This document shows, piece by piece, positions 25,059 to 37,800 of a stretch of DNA of 64,000 bases. Position numbers and translations under genes: made by a program. Numbering within the stretch: position 1 is the stretch's first letter; each line of letters begins with the position of its first letter. The notes beneath the pieces are model-generated. The model had not been told where the DNA came from. It searched no databases and worked only from the letters and a program-made list of their open reading frames with translations. The stretch covers positions 9,067,501 to 9,131,500 of the forward strand of contig NC_044590.1 in the NCBI RefSeq assembly GCF_901933205.1, read 5' to 3'. Source of the DNA: Camarhynchus parvulus. Taxonomy: Eukaryota; Chordata; Aves; Passeriformes; Thraupidae.

Positions 25059-28000
25059 GACTGGGGAACCAGTCTGTGCATGGGACAACAATCCTGTGCC
25101 ATAAGCCATGTAGTGCTGAATCTTGTTTTCCATCTGTTCATTTCTTCCCCCTTGTTTTTCCTTAAGTACCAAATAAAAAGAGACAGAAAACCAAGTGTAA
25201 TGTTAAGCCCCAGCTCTGCTGGGCGCAACCCAAACCTCTCATTTAACCAAGCTGGATTTCCTGTGGGAGTCAATAGCAGTGATTATTTCAGGTGGCTCTT
25301 GGGAATGGCTGTGGCCAGGCTATCAGGGTCCTGGAGTTCCTTCAGTAAAGCAATGTACAAATTTAGGTGCAAAATGGCATTTTTCCCTGTGAGCCCCTGG
25401 GGATGGGCAGATGGGCCTCCCACAGCAAGCCATGGGTGACAAACACCCATCCCACTGCTTACTGTCCTCCTGGAAAGCCCCAAAATTTGGGGGAAAGGGC
25501 TGTGCTTCCTCCTGCAGAGGGCACTGGGAACTTGTTCTTTCTGTTTTCTAGGAAAGATCCCCTGGAGCCGGTGCAGCTGCCACTTGCACACCCACCCTGC
25601 TGCCTCTGTTCACCCTGGGGCTGGGGACATTGGTGGGACATGGACAGGGCTCTTGGGGGCAAGCCAGGAACCAAGGAGCTGCTCAGTGTGGAACAGCCAC
25701 TGCTGAGGAATCAGCCTGCTCTGCCCCTGCTCCTCCCTCTGTGCCAGACTGAAGAGGAGATGTCAGCTCTGGAAGGGCTCCCTGGTGGTTTTTAAACCCC
25801 AGCCAAGGTGTGCTGTCCACAGGTTGATTTCCACAGTGCTGACCCACCAATCCCACCTAAATCCGCCAATTATTGAGTCTGAACACATCTGAGACAACAG
25901 GAGTGCACAGCTTTGAGGATCTGCCATGCAGAAGATGCTGCCCTGCACTGGGTCGCTCCTGTCCTGGTCTCCCTTGGCAGATGTAGCTCCTCTGGAGTGC
26001 AAAATCCTGTCAGCATTCCTGGGGGAAGGAAGAAAATATCCTGCATAGGCGTGCCTGATTTTGCTGTTTTGTCTGAGGAAATGCTTTTGCTTTGCTGGGT
26101 TAGGTTTGTGTCACCTCACATTTTGCAGTAACCAAATGTCACATTTTGGCTGTCTGAGATGGCATTTCCCATTCCATTGCCCTTCCTGGTGAGAAACTGG
26201 GCTGAGGAGAAGATGATTTGCCCAGAACTGGAGCAAAGCCAAACTAAAATTAACTCAACACCCTTTGTGAGATGGATTTCTCTTCTATTCAAGCTATCAG
26301 GTGAGTCTTTAACCTCACCCTGTTCCAGTCCCTGGCCACACAATCCCCAGGGGTGCTGGGACCCCTCAGGGTGCCTGGCCCCACCACTGCCCCAGGGAAG
26401 GATCCACAGGGGCCATGGGGAGCCTGGCTGGCCCCAGTGCCTTCTCCCAGGGCTAAAACACTCCACGTGCATCAGCCCAGCCTCAAGAGGAGGCTGGAGA
26501 CTCTCAGCCAAATTCTTCTGCTATGACAGATGGAAATGGGACATTTCCTTTCCTTTTTTCTTTCTTTTTTTTTTTTTTGAGATGAGAGGAAATAGAGCTA
26601 AAGGCCATTTGTGCAATTAAGAGCCTTAAATGTGGATTTTATTTCGATGTAATGGGATGGTTATTGCATATAAAAGGACAGCCAGATGGTTGTTAAAACC
26701 ACATTTACCAAGTTCTAATAACTGTGAATTTGACCTGCAGCCCATCAAGAGCTGCCATCCCTCATTGTAAAATAGCTTGGGAGTGTCACCCCCGGATCCT
26801 CTGGCTGGTCCTTGCTGGGACCTTTGGGCACAGCAGCACTCACTGATCAGGGCAGATTTGCCCTGGTGGCACAGCCCTGCCGCCTCAGGGTGTCTTGCCT
26901 GTCTCTGCTTGAGCTTGAGTTGGTTGGTGGTGGTGACAAGGACAGAGGGATGAGGAGGTGGAATAGATCTGCCAGCTTGGGGAGGAGGGTCCAGGGCCCC
27001 TCTGTGGGGTGCAGGGCAGTGCAAAGTCTCTGCACACCCAGGGCAGAGCTCTCCTCTGCTGCTCCACCTGGTGCTGGGGGCTTGGGGGAGGGAGCAGTGA
27101 GGGTGAAGGATGGAGAGTGGAGAATGGTGGGTGGAATGTGGAGGGTAGAAGATGAGGATGGAAGGTGGAGGATGGAAAGTTGAGGCGGGAGCGTGTAGAA
27201 CAGGTGGAAGGTGGAGCACAGAGGAGGACTGGGAAGAAGCTGGGGTATGATTCCTTTTCCCCCTGTGGGAACCTTGTTTAAACTTGTGCAGCCAGGGAAG
27301 GAATGGGGTGAATCCATGGAGGGAAGTGCAGCTCTCATCCCCCACTGCCTCCCAACACCTGCTGCACACCAGGCACAGGGTCCAGGCAGCTCCTTCCCTG
27401 CAGCAGCCCTCCTGCAGCACCTCTGGGCTGCATCTGGCCCCTGTGCAATCAAGAGGAGCCCAGGACAAGCAGGGGAGTGAGCCCCCAGACCTGTGGGCTG
27501 GGCTGTGGCATCCCTCCCCCAGCTCTGCCTGCCAGCAGCGCAGCTGGCCTTCCTTCTTTGGTAAAGATTCCAACAATTCCCTTTTTAGGCTCAATACACC
27601 AGTGCTGGGAAGGAACAGGAGCCTGCTCCCCAGCCCAGCTTTGGGCTGAGGGGCTGTCTGCAGGGAAGCAGTCCCTGCTCTGAATGCCTGCAAAGGGCTT
27701 TCCAAGACAGCCCTTCTGTGCCTGGCAGCTCCTGCCCCACTGCAGGGGCACCCCTGGTCCCTCCTCATCTGATAGCTGTCCAACCTGCCTTCCCAGGACC
27801 ACACCTCACCCAGCCAGCACGAAGGTATTGTTGTGCTGGCAGGAGTCTGCTTTCCTTATTATTACTCCTGGAAAGCTCTCACTGATGAATCCCAGCTGGG
27901 AGAGTTTTTTTTCCTAGGTCTTATTAAATTGTTGATATGGATTTCTCTGCAGAACCATTTGTCCTCCCCTTCCCATCCCACTCTGTGCCCCACCAAGCTC

Positions 28001-30100
28001 CCCCTGCCAGGCTGCCTGCACCCAAACCCATCCCATCCTCTGGGAGCACTGGGTGCTGCAGAGCTTTCCCAGTTAGCCCAGTGCCTCCAGGAGCAGGCAG
28101 CTGGCAGGGCTGGGGCTGGCAATACCTCCAGCATTCCATGCCATGCTGACATTCCCAGGAAACAGCCTCTGTGTGAGCCCCTCCAGCATCATCTCCTGTT
28201 GGCAAAGGGATTTATTGATCTCCTCTGCTCTGTGCCTCCCCAGTGATGAGACCTGTATCCTGGTGCTGCCCAGCCCAGGGCAGGAGGATGGATGGGAGCT
28301 GGGAGTGGGATGGGAACTCCTGAGAGGCTCCTGCAGATGGGTTTGTTTGCATCATTCCCACTGAACATATTGAAGCTCTCCTGTTTTCCTGGGATGATGT
28401 CAGATCTGGGCTCCTTGGCTGGATTCTCTCTGCAGGAGGGAACACCCACAACTCCTGGTGTTGCCTCCTCTGGGGATGTGCAAGTAGCCCAAGGTAGTGT
28501 CCCTGATGTGGGGAACATTTGCCCACCTTCCCTCCACATCCCACGGGAGCAGTGGGATGGGCACTGCTTATGGGCAGGCTTATGGGCATTGTTGGAAACT
28601 CATCCCAGCAAACCCCTCCCTAGATGTGCTGGAAATCCAGAGATTTTGGAGCTGGAAACCCTCTAAGAGGGGCTGGGGTTTGTGCTGGATCCACTGAAAT
28701 TCTGGGAGCAGCAGCTGCGCTGAGTTCCTGCCAGGGCCATGGGTACCAGTGCTGAGCAGCTCCAGGATTCCCTCCATCCTCCACACTGCTGGAGACAAGG
28801 AGTGCTAAGAGATATCTCCTGCTTCCAGAGCACTTCTAAGTGATGAAATCTCCAAGGGTAGAATACTCTGACACATCTGTCTTCAAAAGCCTTTTAGAAA
28901 GCTCTGCTTGGCAAGCAAGGAGGGTGAACAGGGATGGTTCAGCATGGGCTCTGTGTCCAAGGTGCTGCCGTATCACTGGGGGTGAGGCTTGTCAGCCTGG
29001 GGAAGAGCAGGGTGGGCTGGAACCATCAGCATGGAGAAGCCTGGAAATGTGGTGTATTTGAGCTTGAGGTCCACTCTCTGATGTGGAGGAGAATAAAATT
29101 ATCACTACCCCTTGCACTGCCTCCTGCAATGGGTGGCCAGGCTCTCCCCAGTGTCCTCCTGATAGCCTCAGAGTAGAGACACAGGCAAAGCTTTGGTGGC
29201 GACACAAAGGTAGCAGCCAGCTGGGGAAAGGATAGGATGCTGTGCTCCCAGGGCTGAGTGACTGGAAAAGACCTTTTCCTTGGCTATGTCAGTGTGTGAG
29301 TGTGGGTGGATGCTCCTGATGGGCACGAGGCTACCACAAACCTCCTCCACATGGTAGAAATCCCAGCTTGGCTGATAATATTTCCCTTCTACTCCAGCTT
29401 TGCTCAAGTCCCTAACTAAGAAAAAAGGCCCCAGGAAGCACTCAGAGAAACTGTTAAAAATAATTTAAAATTAATCAAACCAAATAAATACAGAGGGATT
29501 GAAGAAATACATCCTGGCTACACAAGTCCCAGCCTCCAGTGCTGCTGGCACTGGAGTCCAGTCCAAGTCCCTGCCTGTGCTGGTGCTGCTGGCATGCCAG
29601 CCAAGGCTGTGGCACAGAGATCCCAAAATTTCTGAGCCCAGGTAGGAACAGTCACCGAGAGGTTTCTTCCTGTCCTAGCTGGTTGAGGCTGTCCCTGGTC
29701 CTCAGCTGCCTGCAGGCAGGGAAGCAACAGGCATTTCTTTCTAGACCCATGCAGAGACAGCATTGAATTTCTCAAAAAGACTTTAGGATTGGGATCCTGC
29801 TGAAGGAGATGGATAGTTTGGGGCTGGAGCAGCCCCAAACAGGGGGTTAAGTTAGTGTGGCTGGCTGTCATGAGCTGGTTTCACCAGCCCGACTTGGCCC
29901 TGCTGGAATGGAGCAGGCTGATGGGTTCTGCTCCCTCCCACCCCACTGTCCGCAGGGACAAGCTGCTCCTGCCCTCCAACCGGCAGGAAGAAACCGATTC
30001 CTGACTGTTTTAGCCACTGCAAGTATTAGGTTCAGTTTCCTTTGATTTCCCCGTGTTTGGTTTGCTCTCCTACTTCATAAATATTCAACCACCAGATGCT
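25059..30100. other. Intergenic, no recognisable gene
   Basis: GC-rich DNA with a T-run at about 26566-26578 and a G/A-rich degenerate repeat of GGATGGA/GGTGGA units at about 27090-27230. The minus-strand ORF of 392 codons at 26626-27804 runs through this repeat and has no recognisable domain. Confidence 0.45.
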
Positions 30101-30111
30101 TGAAAAAGTGC

Positions 30112-30340
30112 CTCCGAATTCCCCCGCGCGTCGGTGGGAGCGGCGCCCGCGGTCCCTGGCCGCATCCTGCCGGGCTCCATCCCATATCCCACCCTGTGCC
30201 AGTGGATCAGGCACAGGACATGGCCCTTCCCGGGGCCAAAGCCGGCAGCTCGTAAAAAACGCGGTGCCGAAACGCTCCCCAGGCTGCGGGTACCCGGCGG
30301 GGATGAGGAACAGCTTGAGGGGCTGCGGGCTGGGAGCTCG
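30112..30340. other. Orphan CpG-rich patch
   Basis: About 230 bp with many CpG sites (CCCCGCGCGTCGG, GCGGCGCCCGCGG, AAACGCGGTGCCGAAACG, GGGTACCCGGCGG) in a region otherwise poor in CpG. No exon is recognisable. It could be an unannotated promoter or a GC-biased patch. Confidence 0.4.
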
Positions 30341-32260
30341 ATGCCCTGAACCGCAGGGATGGCTCTGGAAGGACATTCCCTGAGAGCAGGGGGTGCAGGG
30401 GCTCCCTGGACATCCAGGTTTTGTGGGTGCTTGCTCCCCCGAGTGCATTGCCTGCTCCCTTGTTCTGCTGTCCAAGAGTGGAATGCAAAGGGCTCCTCAG
30501 AGTCCAGGGGTAATGGAGTTACAGGGAGACACTTTGCACTGGAGACTGATGTGTTCCTGCTCCCTTTCCCCCACGGATAGGGGCAGCATCACCCACTTCA
30601 TGTGGCCACTGGTGACACACCTGCACCACCAGCACCGAGTCTGCACAGCTCAGGGTTGCTGGGCACCCTCACTGGTGGCTTAGCCAGAGCTGAAGGGACC
30701 ATAGGGAGAGAAAAACAGGGAAAAAATAAAACCCCAACCCCCTGCATTACAAAAAGTTCCCTGTTCAGCAGGGCAGTGCCCTGGGGACATCAGCACCAAG
30801 GTTGGGGGGCAGCTTCAGAGCAGGAGGTGTCAGGAGGGTGCAGGGCTGGGGAGGGGGAGCACAGCAGCCCTCCCCAAGCTCCTCCAGTGCCTGGGCAATC
30901 CTACAAGCCCCAGCTCCTGCTTAGTATTCCCCTTTCTTGCCAAAATCACTCCGGAGCATGTCAGCATGCTGTCATGTAAGGAATCTCATTTTGGAGAGGC
31001 TTTTTCTCTCTCATTTTGCCTTCGATACAAACCAGACACAGGCTCACTTTATTGGGTGTGAGGGCAGGGCTGCCCACATCCGGCCTTCCTCCTCTCCCTC
31101 CCCAAAACCCTGCTGGAGTGGGGCTGGAGGACTCACACTGTTTGTCTGGGATCCTTTTTGCTGTGTGTGCTGGGACCTTCTGCACAGATGTGCTCGTGTG
31201 CGGGACCCCCTTGCTGGGCTGTGCAAGCCCTGCGTGGAAGCCATGGGAGAAGGAGCCAAACTGCTCCTTGAGGTGGCTTTGGGGCTGCTCAGGTGCTGCC
31301 TGCTGAGCCCTGGTGTCAGGCAAACCCTGGATGTGTGGGATGCAGCATTTCCCTCTGCTGCATTTTAATTTTGAGGACTGAAAGCAATTCCCAGAAGAGC
31401 AGTACCCCCTGCAAAGCCCCAGGAGATAATTGTTCCCTCATCTTCTAACTCCTATCACCCCAAAGCCCCTCAGCAAGGGCACACTCTCTGCACATTCCTT
31501 CCCCTCTTATTCCAGGTGACTGCACAGACCCCAGAGCCCCTTACCTGCCTGACCCCAGGGCTCAGCTCCAGTGCTCTGGGGGTGGATAGTGACGGACAAG
31601 TCCTGGCCTGGATCCCCCATGCCCCTCTCAGCCCCCTCCTCAAAACAGGACTTTTCCATCTCTGAATAACTCCCTGTGACCCTGGCTGCCTGGGGAGGCA
31701 GGGAGCAGCTCCCCTTGGCCCTGCATGTGGTGATCAGCAAGGTAATTAATTGGTTTGGGTGGCATTTATGCCTGCTTTGCATACCCAATGTCATCCTTCC
31801 TTTCTGAGAGGTTTGGCCTGGGGAGCAAGAATAATCTGCTTAGGTCAGTGAAGGATGAAAACCCTCTGTCCACCTGCAGTCCTACACAAGGGGTTTGGAG
31901 CTGGGGCTCCAGCCAGATGTGCAGAATTTGCCTAAAAAGGGCTGAAAGAGCCAGCCAACTGTCATGCCCCTGAAAGACTGGCACAGTGCTGAGGGGCTCC
32001 AGTTCCAGCTGTCTGTTTCACCCAGGGAAAACTGCTCTGCTGCCATGAGGATGCTGGGGCTTCCCAAGAGAGCTCAGCCCCATGGCTGAGCCAAGGGCGC
32101 TGGAATCAAGTGGAGGCTGCTCCCAGAAAGTGCCTGAATCACACGTGAGTCCTCTTCCAGTCCTGCTTCAGTGGCCAGTACCAGCTGGGACTGGGAGTTC
32201 TGTCCCCATCACTGTGTGGGACCAGAGAGGGTCTGTCCCCATCACTCTGTGGGAATTGTC
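30341..32260. other. Intergenic, no recognisable gene
   Basis: Ordinary GC-rich sequence. A short imperfect tandem duplication (unit about 35 bp around CTGTCCCCATCACT) occurs at 32200-32265. I see nothing else. Confidence 0.4.
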
Positions 32261-32261
32261 A

Positions 32262-32437
32262 CTTGTGTATGGAAAGTCCACAAAGACCTTGAGCATGGTT
32301 CAAGAAGCACTTGGACAATGCTCTCACACCACAGACCTGGTGTGATTTTTGGGTTGTCCTGTGCAGGGCCAGGAGCTGGGCTCTACCATCCTTGTGGGTC
32401 TGTTCCAGCTCAGGATATTCCATGATTCCATGACAGT
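32262..32437 (+). mobile_element. CR1 LINE 3' end
   Basis: Carries GCACTTGGACAATGCTCTCA, GGTGTGATTTTTGGGTTGTC, GCAGGGCCAGGAGCTGGGCT, ATCCTTGTGGGTCTGTTCCA and GATATTCCATGATTCCATGA. These are the standard order of a CR1 tail in + orientation. Confidence 0.85.
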
Positions 32438-35400
32438 TGTCTCCAGTTTTACCTGCAGTAACCTGGGAGTAGCTTTTGCCTCTTCTAAGTTTACAGATAA
32501 TTTTGCTACAATATATTGCAGTCTGCATCATGCAAGACAGATGTGTTGGAAAGCATTTTGAGTTCAAAGACTGTTGCACCCAGTGAAGTATCCTGCCAGC
32601 AATGCCATATTTAGACCTGATCCTTGCTGGGTCTGGTGCTGAATGCCCCCTGGACTAACAGGGACCTGAGGCAGCATATCCTCTCTGCACAACATCCAGC
32701 ACCTCTGCTCCCTCCTGCGCTCCTGCACCAGCCCAGCCATCCCTGACCTCACCTTTCCCCATCTGCAGCACTAGCCAAAGGTGTCCTGAGCAGGTTTTGC
32801 ATCCCAGGGAGAGAGCAGCCCCCTTTCCAAGGATTCCTGGCCCATATGGAACACAGCTTTGCAAAGGCACAATAATTTGTTCAAGAGTTCACTGCAGTTT
32901 AAAATGAGTTTGTCTCAGACTCACCCTCTGTGATGCTTTTCCATCCTAACTCACATCAAATCATTGCTGGACATTTATTGTTTCTGGGCATGCTCCAGTT
33001 CCTCCAGGAGGCAGCAATAAGAGGGCCCCTCACCTCCTTTTTCTCCTGCCATCCCCAGGCTCAGTCCCAGCCCCCCTAATTTTCCATCCCTCAAAGCCTC
33101 CAAACTCAACACCCCCAAAGCCCCCAGCGAGGAGCTGGGCTGGATCATGTCCCAGAAGGGTGAGGGCTCTCCATGCAGCTGGGGTAATCAGTCCAGACTG
33201 TGGAGCTCAGCCTGGCTGGTGGCAACAGGAGGGTGAGCAGCGTGGAAGGGCTGGCTGGGAGCAGAGCATTGCAGTGTGGGAGACAGAGGAGGTGCAGGAA
33301 AACGCCAGGATCCCCCCTGCCCGGTGGTTGATGCTCCCTGCTGCAATTCAAAAGCTGCTGCAGCCTCAGGAAAGGGTTTCCAGTACAAACACTTGGAGGT
33401 TTTCTCTCCAAGTTTGTGTTCCAAGACTAATTTCTCAATATTCGTTCAGGGAGTCTGCCTTTCTGTGGGTGTAAATCTGTGTACCTCCACCACCTCAGAG
33501 AGGCCCATGCTGATTGGTATCAGCTGAGATGCTGACCCCAAATTTGCAGTTTGCACAAATGTTCCTGCCAATAAAACTGTTATTTAAAGTATTCAGAGAA
33601 AGTGAACCCAGGAGGCACGTGAACATGGTCCAAACAAATCTAATTAAAGCTTTCATCCAGAAAATTCTTCCTTAGTATAGAACAAAAATCCACACATTAA
33701 TACTTGTCCTCACTTCACTGGGGCTAAAAAACTCAGTTTGGAAGCTTAGGATAAATGAAATTTCTGCTGGACTGAGCACTCACAGACCCTGCTGGCTCCA
33801 GGACACCTCAGAGCTCCCCTTTGGTCTCCTCCTGCATCCCCATCCTTACAGAACTTTCTGGATGGCTCTTAGCTTTGTGGAGAAGCTTGTTGCTTGATTC
33901 AGACAGGCCAGCTGGGCTGCACTGGAGCAGCCACATTCTGCTGCATTCATGTGCTGGGGAAGCAGCTAAGAGAACATCCTGCCAGGGGCTGATGGAAGCC
34001 AGGGAGCACAGAGGTACCAGCACCAGAGGAACCACCAGCTTGCAGAAATATTGTGCAGCTGATCCAGATGTTGCATCCTGGCTGTTCCCATGGCTGGGGT
34101 GCTGGCTTTGGGCAGGTCATGTCTTATTTTAATCTCCACAAAGGATCACAGTGAAGCCACCCAGGAGCTGATCCAGCCTTGCAGCAGCGTTTTGGAGGGC
34201 TCCATGCTATCCATGCACTCCCCAGTAAACTGATTAACCCATGGGATGCAGGCAGGGCTCTTTTCCAAGGGCATCCATCCCAGGAATTATGGGAACACTG
34301 TTCTGGTGCCTCTGATGGCTCCAAAGGGGAGCCAAGGACCAGATCTGCAGGACACGTGTCTGACCCTCTGAAGTTCAAAGACTCAGACACATAATCCATT
34401 GCTGGTCTAGCCTCTTCCCATTTTCTCTTCTCCTGTCTTTCTCCCCCTTGTTTCAACTGACATTAAGTGGAAATCACCCCATCACTCACTTTTTTCTTTC
34501 TCGCCGCCTCTCCAAGAAGCTAAACAAACAAATCTACCCCCATGGATCACCTTCATTTCATCTGCCCTCCCAAAGCCCTGTGTTTTTCTGAGGGCTTCCA
34601 GCAAGACAGCCCTGCAGGCATTTTCCAAGACAGGAGAAACTTCAGACAGCAACAAAAATGTGTAGAATTTGGCCTATTTCTCTTCCCTTACCTTTTGGTG
34701 ACCTTCAGGGAGCTTTAGGCAGCGTGTTCCTTGCTCCCTGTCATGCCCCAGGACAGCTCCTGCCAGCCCAGCCCAGGCTGCCTGCTGGGGAACGAGCCAC
34801 AGAAATGGAAAAAGAGAAAGAATGAGACAGGTGGGGAGAAGATGACCTGACTGCTAATGTAGGAATTATTTCCATGCACATTCCTCGTGGAACCGAATGG
34901 CTGGAGGAAGATCTTTCAATACCAGATGTGCTCCTTATCCCCACTGAGTGAGTCTGGCTGCTCAGGGGGACTCCAGAGTTTTAGATTTGAATCCATCACA
35001 TTCTCCTAGATGGTTTTGGCCACTGTACAGCTGAAGAAATCCAAGATAAGTTCAGAAACAGAAATCTTGACCTCTTTATCCCATCCGTCTCCTCCAAGGA
35101 ACTGCCCAAGGGCACAGACATCCTTCTCCCCTGCTGGGAGCCAGGCCTGGATATCACAGGACAAAAATGACTTGTCTCCTGTCCCTGAGCTGGAGATCAG
35201 TGCTGCAGAGGGACTGCTCCTTCTGATGACAGACAAATCCAGTGCTGCAGCTCACCAGGAGAATCCCAGGCTTGCAGCAGAGGATAGAAAAGGCCCAAGG
35301 ATATCTTGTGTGTGGCATTGCAGAGGGAGGCTGGGGCAGCAGAAACTGCCCAGACATGCAGGATGCTCTCCCTCTGTGTCCCTGGCCAGGGAAGCAGCTG

Positions 35401-37600
35401 GTCCTGCATGAACACCAGGGGTGTCATTGGGTGTCCAAGAGGAGCAACAAGCATCCCTCAGGATGGGCCGCTGAGCCATGCTGGGGATGAGCTCTCTGAG
35501 GCCTGCAAAGCCCAGGGGTGAATTCATCTGAGCCATGAATTCTTCCAGAGCAAATTTCATTGCATTCCTACCCTGGCCATGATTTTACCCTTGACCCAGA
35601 GAGCCAGTTTATTCCCTGTGCCTGAGGGACAGGGTACATACAAAAGGGCCACCCTGGAACTTGTAGGGGACACCTGCATCATATGTCCCAGCAGCTCACA
35701 CTGCCAAGCATCCTGCCAGGCTCCCCAGAGAAGCAGGAAGCACAGCAGGACACACACAGTGCCATCTCCTCTGTGAGAGTGTTTTACAAGCGTGGCAGAT
35801 GAAATAAAAGAGCAGGAGAGCTGTAAAGAAGCTCATTTGAATGTCTCCCTGGGGCCTTGTCAAGGCAGCTTCAGCTCCAGTCAACACCTCCCACATCAGG
35901 CAGAGCCCAGCCCAGCCCAGCCAGGCTGCCTGCAGGGACCTGTCTGCTAATGGGTTTCAGGTGCTCCAGCAAGAAATGGAGGAAGAGCACAGGGAATGCT
36001 CCCCCTCCTTCCCATCCTTGTCCCTCATGACGTTCCCTCAGCTGGCTCCTGGCTCTCAGACATACATTTCACTGCATGATGCCAATTTTTACCCTACCCA
36101 GCATGAAACTCTGAGGAATGGTTCTCAGCACAGTGGAAAAATATTCTTTCACCCCAAAATTAAAGTTAGGTTGGGCCAAAGACGAATAGAAGAGCATGAA
36201 GAGCGCTTGTCAAAATCAAGTGAGCTTTTTAATAGACTTCCAGAGATAATTTCCTGCCCAGGTGTCGTCTCTTCTCTACCCCCCTTCTTTGCCTTCCCTT
36301 TCTCTGCTCTAGCTGAAGCCTCCCTACAAGCCAACATCCCACCTGTTTCCAACCCAAATGCTCCTGTGCCACATTTCCCAGCAGACATGAGAGAATTCAA
36401 TGGAAAAGGTAAAAGGTCAGGTTGGAGATGTGCCAGGGCTGCAGAACACAGCCACAGCTGGGAATGGACTTCCAGAAAATGTCCATCCTTCCCAGTGACA
36501 ATCCTCAGATGTCCTTGAGATGATGCACTGAGTGCAGCTGGGCAGGGAGGAGGACTCCTCTCTTGGGAGGCCAAGGATGATGGAAGAGACAATGGAAACC
36601 CCAAATGGCAACGGGGAAAAGCAAGAACCTGGTTTGGAAGCTCAGAGGAGCAGGAAATTAGGAGGGCAATTAGGTAGGCACACATCTGAGCCGTGCCAAA
36701 CGGGGCCACCAACACATCAGACAGGCAACAAAACAAAGAGCCAGTGATGAACCCAGCAAGCCACCATGCAGCCAGCGGCAGATGTGTTCAATTAGCCCAA
36801 GAGCCAACATCCAACCAAACACCAACCTAGCCAGCAAAAACCAGACAATAGACCACTTGTTCCATCAAACAGCTGAGTTAATAGCAAAAACGTGCAGGGA
36901 GTGAGCGAGCGGCCAAAAAACCCACGCCAGCCACTCAATAAGTCAATTAACCAAAGACCCACATAATCAACCACTTAAGTAGAGCCGAGCAAATAACTCA
37001 CAATGAGTTATTTATCCATTGAATTTCGCCTTTAGTTTTGCTTGGGCCATCTCTGTAAGCACATGTCAAGTCCCTTCAACTGGTTTTCAATTAATCTCAT
37101 TTTGGCTTGTTTGCTCTGTGCATGGCTGGCCAAAAGTTAACATGTGAACTCCACTCATTAGCTGTGATTGCCCAGGAAGATTACATGTTGCTCTCTAGTC
37201 TCAGATTAGGTAAACGCAGTTTTGCCAGGGAATCTCAGTCTCTAAAATGCTCCAACAGGACTGCTCTTAAGCCACCAGACACAGCAGTCGCATATATTCA
37301 AAGGAAAAACCACAACAAATGTAAGTGAGAACTTATCCAGCCATCCAAGAGGTCCAAGTAAATAGTCCTGCAGGAGGAAGGCTCATGGTGCTGCTCAAAC
37401 AGGGCTGAGGAATTGGAGGGTTTGGCTTTAGTGCCCTAGGACTGGGTCCCATTTCTGGGGATCTTTTCCATCACCGAGGCCACAGCTCCTTGAGCAGGCA
37501 TGGCCCAGCTCTTCAGCTGCAACTCATTGTCTGGGGATCCTCAGACCCTGCCTGGGGTATCTCGGTGCCTTCTGCAGGACCTCCCAGCAGACCTCAGCTC
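32438..37600. other. Intergenic with AT-rich unique segments
   Basis: No exon or repeat family is recognised. Some stretches (33540-33690, 36140-36260, 36980-37180) are AT-rich and do not look like repeats; they are candidate non-coding elements. A CAA-rich low-complexity stretch lies at about 36715-36850. A perfect hairpin lies at 36991-37013. Confidence 0.4.
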
Positions 37601-37607
37601 CTGATTT

Positions 37608-37800
37608 ATCATAGAATTGTTTAGTTTGGAAAACACCTCTAAGATCATCAATTCCAACTGTCAGCCCAGCACTGCCGTGTTCACCACTAAACTGCATCCC
37701 CAGGTCCACATCCAGATACTTTTCAAACACTTCCAGGGACAGTGATTTCACCATTTTTAATCCCTTACCACCCTTACAATGAAGATTTTTTTCCTAAATT
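37608..37800 (-). mobile_element. CR1 LINE 3' end, minus orientation
   Basis: Begins with the reverse complement of the CR1 terminus (CATAGAATTGTTTAGTTTGG, AAACACCTCTAAGATCATCA) and continues through CCACATCCAGATACTTTTCA and TTCCAGGGACAGTGATTTCA into a TTTTTTCCTAA end. Confidence 0.85.

Noticed and set aside
26626..27804. 392-codon minus-strand ORF, the longest in the window
   Set aside because: It runs through a G/A-rich degenerate tandem repeat (Pro/Ser/His-rich product), and plus-strand ORFs overlap it. No domain or splice context; length is explained by composition.
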